Shown: one piece after another, positions 60,531 to 64,000 of the stretch
How positions within the stretch are numbered: position 1 is the stretch's first letter
Layout of the letters: the number at the start of each line of letters is the position of its first letter
Made by a program: the position numbers and the translations under genes
NCBI GenBank assembly: GCA_033439265.1
Contig: JAVTVX010000017.1
Coordinates: forward strand, 7,276,001 to 7,340,000
Source of the DNA: Dillenia suffruticosa
Lineage: Eukaryota > Streptophyta > Magnoliopsida > Dilleniales > Dilleniaceae
Direction of reading: 5' to 3'
Length of the DNA: 64,000 nt
Notes under the pieces: model-generated
The model's database searches: none
The model's input: the letters and a program-made list of their open reading frames with translations, nothing else
Told to the model about the DNA's origin: nothing

Positions 60531-62020
60531 CGTGCAAGTTCTATATCCAAGACAATTGGGAGTACTTAGGTCTCACTTTTTGGAAAAGTTAAATTTAGTC
60601 ACATCCGAATTTGTATAAGATTTTTTTGATGTAATAATTTGTTTTGTTATAGAGAGATATGATATGTATTTACAAAATTATGTGTTTCATATAAAATATT
60701 ATAAATAAAAAGCATGTTATCATAAATTAAGATATATTAAAATTGGAAAATGCAAAACAATTAAAAATAAGTAACTGAATTTCCAAACTACTCATTGAAA
60801 AAAAGAAAAAAAAAAGAACAAAAAAACAAAAAAGGTTAAATCATTGAATTGTTGTGATCACTCTCGCTGTTTTCTCTGGTTATCTCCATCTTCTTCTCCT
60901 AATCTCTTTTTTCTATTGTCTTGATTGATCTGCACTTAGGTTAGATGATCTGCACTTGGTTTTGTCTCCATGCTGATTTCTATTTCACACGATGGCGACC
61001 TTTCTCCGTCTCTTCTTCTTTTGATTTGCCCGCACTTTTTTTCACATCGATCTCTCCATTTATAATTTTTCTTTCTCGACGAGGATTGATGTGGCGGTGA
61101 AGACAGGAGAAGATTTGAGTATCTACTGGATGAGAGAGAAAAAGGGTAGGACAGATCGGATCTATCGTTTCTTACAAAATCACTGTCATTGATAGATTTG
61201 ACGGAGCTTCCTCGTGTTTTTCATTTCCCAGGCGGAGTATGAAATTTTAGGAACTTGATTTTCAGGTTTTGGTCATTTTCCCAATTGAAACAAAACCTAA
61301 GGATTTGCCCACACATGCCAAAGACCAAAATAACATGATTGGCATGTAGTACCATTCTTGGTTGTGGCAAATTTCATGGTATTTTGTTCTGTTTAGGATA
61401 GCTTGGCATTAAACTCAAATAAGTTAACAGTATTCGATATAAGAATTATTAAAAACAATAATTTTAGCTTTTTTTATTAAAAAAATAAAATTCAATTTTT
61501 TAATTATAAAATTTTATATTATTTGTTTTTCATTTTAGTTTAAAAGTAGTATAAACACAAAGTAAACATAAGTTAAATCCAGGCTACTCCATCTCAAAGG
61601 AAATAAAATTTTGCAAATAAAATTACTTATTATAATTTGGAAAGAAGATAATATTCCAATTTTTGAATTGAAATTTTCGCTGAGATTGTGTAATTCTTTT
61701 GTAATTTAATCTCTATTAATTTCCTGAAAAGGTAACTTTGTAAAAAGCATTTTCTCTATTTTTGGTGTTTATTTGGTGAGAATTTATATTTTGGTTAACG
61801 AAAATTACTAAAACGAGAGAGAGGGAGATAGATCATTTTGCAGCCTCCCCAGTACTTTGGCAAATAGAGATATTTTTAGAGTCTCAATAACACTGGTACA
61901 AGAACTATCCTTTATAAAGTATTTGTTTTTCTTAGTCACTACAAATACATTGTTTTTTTGTTACCTGTATCATAGAATTTGAAGAAAAAATTGTGATTAC
62001 TAGATTATTCCATTGGGACG
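60531..62020. other. Gene-free stretch
   Basis: Contains a pyrimidine-rich patch at 60850-61080 resembling a plant 5' leader, with ATGGCGACC near 60990 that meets a stop after ten codons. Otherwise AT-rich. No gene supported. Confidence 0.4.
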
Positions 62021-62029
62021 TCACTACAA

Positions 62030-62440
62030 ATACATATGATTACTCAAATATCGGTTTTGCAATAGAAACTTTGGTTAGACATATTAAAAACTTAGATTAC
62101 ACGATCCATTCATGAGTGAACAATCTCAAATTATTAGAACAACATTAAAATGTCCTTCTATCTCCTAAGGTTTAGGTTTCAGAGATGAGTAACCTGTTTA
62201 TCAAAAAATCAATAACATAATAAAATTCAGTGAAATGTAATTTTTCAATATTATTTCTTATCAAATGTTAAGCCGCCTATTCCATAGTCTTATTAGTTAT
62301 ACAAAAGTTGATATATTTAGCCATTTTTAGATATCAACATTAAAATGTCCTTTGTTTCCCTAGTTAACATTAAAATATACCAACCTCTGTATTTATATGG
62401 ACCAGCCTAATTAAAGAATAGTTATAGTGTGTGAATAGAA
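62030..62440 (+). repeat. Duplicated promoter-region block, copy 1
   Basis: Contains TTTTGCAATAGAAACTTTGG, CATTCATGAGTGAACAATCTC, CAACATTAAAATGTCCTTTG and TATGGACCAGCCTAATTAAAG. Diverged versions of all four words recur in the same order at 62780-63520. Confidence 0.6.
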
Positions 62441-62779
62441 TCGAAGGGAAGGAGGGATCTCCCCCTTCAAATTTTAAGAAAATTTGCAAATATAATTTTA
62501 AAAAGTATTACCAAATATTATTTATCTTTCAAAATTATAATCCATATTTTTTAGAAATTATTACTCAAAATGTACGTTGAATTTTACTCCCTAACATAAA
62601 TCTTTAACGATCAGGTCAAAAGCAAAATGATTAATCAATCAGTATAATAATGTACCAAAAAAGGAAGTCGGCAAGTGTATTAATATCATTGATATAATCT
62701 GTCCCAAATGATGACCGAAAATGATAGCTCAAGTTATTCTTCGCAAAACAAATGAAAGCTTGAGTAACTCAAATATTTT

Positions 62780-63520
62780 TTTTTTCCATAAATATTGATT
62801 TGTGCAATAGATACTTTTGGGTCAAACATATAAAAAACTTGGGCAACATGAATTTACATTATCGATTCATGAGTGAATATATATATTGAGTACAATTGGA
62901 CTAGCTGAATTGGTAAGTGACCCTACTTATATGCTGTTCCAGGTCCTATATTAGGTTAAAGGATGTTCACAATGATCTCAAATTAAAATTTTATTTGGCA
63001 ATGGAGGCCAACCCCACGTTAGTAATAATGTGAATCCTTAAAAACAAGACCTATCGACAATCCTATGTACCCAATTATATGAACTAGTCTTCGAAACTCT
63101 ATAGATAGATCTCAGACGTCGTGACCCATATGACCATCTCATGCATCCACATCTAAGTGAATTGCGTAATGCCCTTTTTCTTCCCTTTTAGGTTGCATAT
63201 GTCAGAAGCACGAAAATTTCAAAACAGATACTATTTACCTTATTTTTTCAAAACAGATACTAAAATTTCATAACAGATGCTATTTACCTCAATTTTTTTT
63301 CTCCTTGTTAGGTTTGCATATGTCAGATGTTAGGGTTGCCCTTTTTCAAAATCTTCTTTTTAGCCAATTTTTTAGATTTATCAACATTAAATGTCTTTTT
63401 TCCCCCCCAAATTAACAACGAAATGTCTTAAAACTAGATATGTTTTAGCCATATACTAGTACCGACCTCCATTAATATGCACCAGCATGAGTAAAGACTA
63501 GTTGGTGTGTGAGCAACCTC
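62780..63520 (+). repeat. Duplicated promoter-region block, copy 2
   Basis: Second, longer copy: TTGTGCAATAGATACTTTTGG, GATTCATGAGTGAATAT, ATCAACATTAAATGTCTTTT and ATATGCACCAGCATGAGTAAAG. Longer than copy 1 by several hundred bases of inserted sequence, and ends about 365 bases before the secreted-protein start. Confidence 0.6.
63213..63289 (+). repeat. Short tandem repeats
   Basis: AAAATTTCAAAACAGATACT followed by ATTTACCT recurs with two changes 49 bases later; a further partial copy lies between. Confidence 0.75.
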
Positions 63521-63528
63521 CTTTTTCC

Positions 63529-63670
63529 AATGGGAAGGACTATGAATTATATCTCCTTTGCACCACACGAGTTATTGAAAAATCAAATAAGATAAAAGGG
63601 AAGGGGGACCATGAATTGTATCTCTTTTGCACCACAAGTTATTGAAAAATCAAATACGATAAAGAGGGTG
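63529..63670 (+). repeat. About 70-bp tandem duplication near the secreted-protein promoter
   Basis: Two adjacent copies containing TTTGCACCACA, then GTTATTGAAAAATCAAATA and GATAAA, ending in G-rich stretches. Located 215-355 bases upstream of the start codon. Confidence 0.8.
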
Positions 63671-63833
63671 GGGGGGAGTCAATAAATTGACCACGTGAAA
63701 AAGAACCAGCAAGTCGCAGATAAGAATTGATCCTTGTACCAAAGTAAGATTCCAAACCCCACACGCATAGACTTTTCAAATTTATCAATTCAAAAGGTGT
63801 TTGGCTCAGGCTTCTTTTTCTTTTTATTTTGCC

Positions 63834-63840
63834 TATAAAT
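63834..63840 (+). promoter_or_regulatory. TATA box of the secreted-protein gene
   Basis: TATAAAT 45 bases upstream of the ATG, so the leader is probably very short (about 15-20 bases). Confidence 0.7.
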
Positions 63841-63884
63841 AAAGTGCAAACCGTACTGGGTTTGATAACAGGATTTCCACAACA

Positions 63885-64000
63885 ATGGCAAACATTTCTT
63901 TAACCTGCTTCCTTCTGATCTCTTCTCTGTTGATTGTTTCTTACTCTGGTGTTGTCTCCGAGGCTAATGACTATGGTGAAAGCTCTCATCATATGGTGAA
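63885..64000 (+). CDS. N-terminus of a small secreted protein, cut by the window edge
   Basis: An ATG in good context (ACAACAATGGC) opens a frame that runs off the window after 38 complete codons. Residues 1-27 (MANISLTCFLLISSLLIVSY, then SGVVSEA) are a classic secretory signal peptide with a hydrophobic core and a probable cleavage after SEA. The mature part begins NDYGESSHHMVK, too little to name a family. A close TATA box and short leader support it being a real, expressed gene, probably for a cell-wall or apoplastic protein. Nothing more can be said without the rest. Confidence 0.75.
   Translation, partial: MANISLTCFLLISSLLIVSYSGVVSEANDYGESSHHMV

Noticed and set aside
1-64000. tRNA or rRNA genes and CRISPR arrays
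   Set aside because: None found. The only tRNA-like sequences are degenerate SINE heads and primer-binding sites, and repeated units are microsatellites or transposon subterminal arrays without spacers.

Overview
This 64 kb window is AT-rich plant nuclear DNA. The spliceosomal introns, an AP2/ERF factor with a plant-type AP2 domain, a DHHC protein S-acyltransferase of the PAT08/PAT09 type, a plant receptor-like kinase, plant retroelements and a plant-style hAT transposon all point to an angiosperm, most likely a eudicot. The sequence alone does not allow a species call. Gene density is low: four convincing genes (one cut by the right edge) and one damaged gene, with long stretches of transposable-element debris, SINEs and microsatellites.

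Layout. About 1-4 kb is a decayed Ty1/copia retrotransposon (gag helix region, zinc knuckle, pre-integrase and integrase, all with stops) abutting what looks like the LTR edge of a second, oppositely oriented element. From 4 to 14.4 kb is AT-rich intergenic DNA with a dispersed direct repeat, a (CT)n microsatellite and a SINE. A two-exon ERF gene of the ABR1/ERF110 type lies at 14.7-16.9 kb. From 17 to 30.9 kb there is no convincing gene, only microsatellites, a possible CACTA-like remnant, SINE-like pieces and a G-box cluster. At 30.95-35.17 kb on the minus strand lies a gene not visible as any long ORF: a multi-exon homologue of the histone H3K36 methyltransferase ASHH1 (SDG26). It has lost its AWS domain, carries an Asp in place of the invariant Asn of the SET NHSC motif, lacks a post-SET cysteine, and ends soon after the SET domain. 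Head-to-head with it, a five-exon DHHC S-acyltransferase gene runs from 37.0 to 47.6 kb. Its first intron is about 8 kb and hosts a short non-autonomous LTR retroelement. At 51.33-52.46 kb is an intronless membrane-anchored receptor-like kinase with almost no ectodomain. Immediately downstream is a complete 3.5 kb hAT transposon with 15-bp terminal inverted repeats and a perfect 8-bp target duplication (52,866-56,410), whose transposase is broken. From 58.2 to 60.5 kb is a cluster of four SINE copies in both orientations plus a tiny U2 snRNA-derived insert. The last 4 kb is a partly duplicated promoter region leading into the start of a small secreted-protein gene cut by the window edge.

The genes do not form a pathway. 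The main interest is the degenerate SET-domain gene, the well-bounded mobile elements (hAT, short LTR element, SINE family, U2 fragment), and how they sit relative to the four genes.
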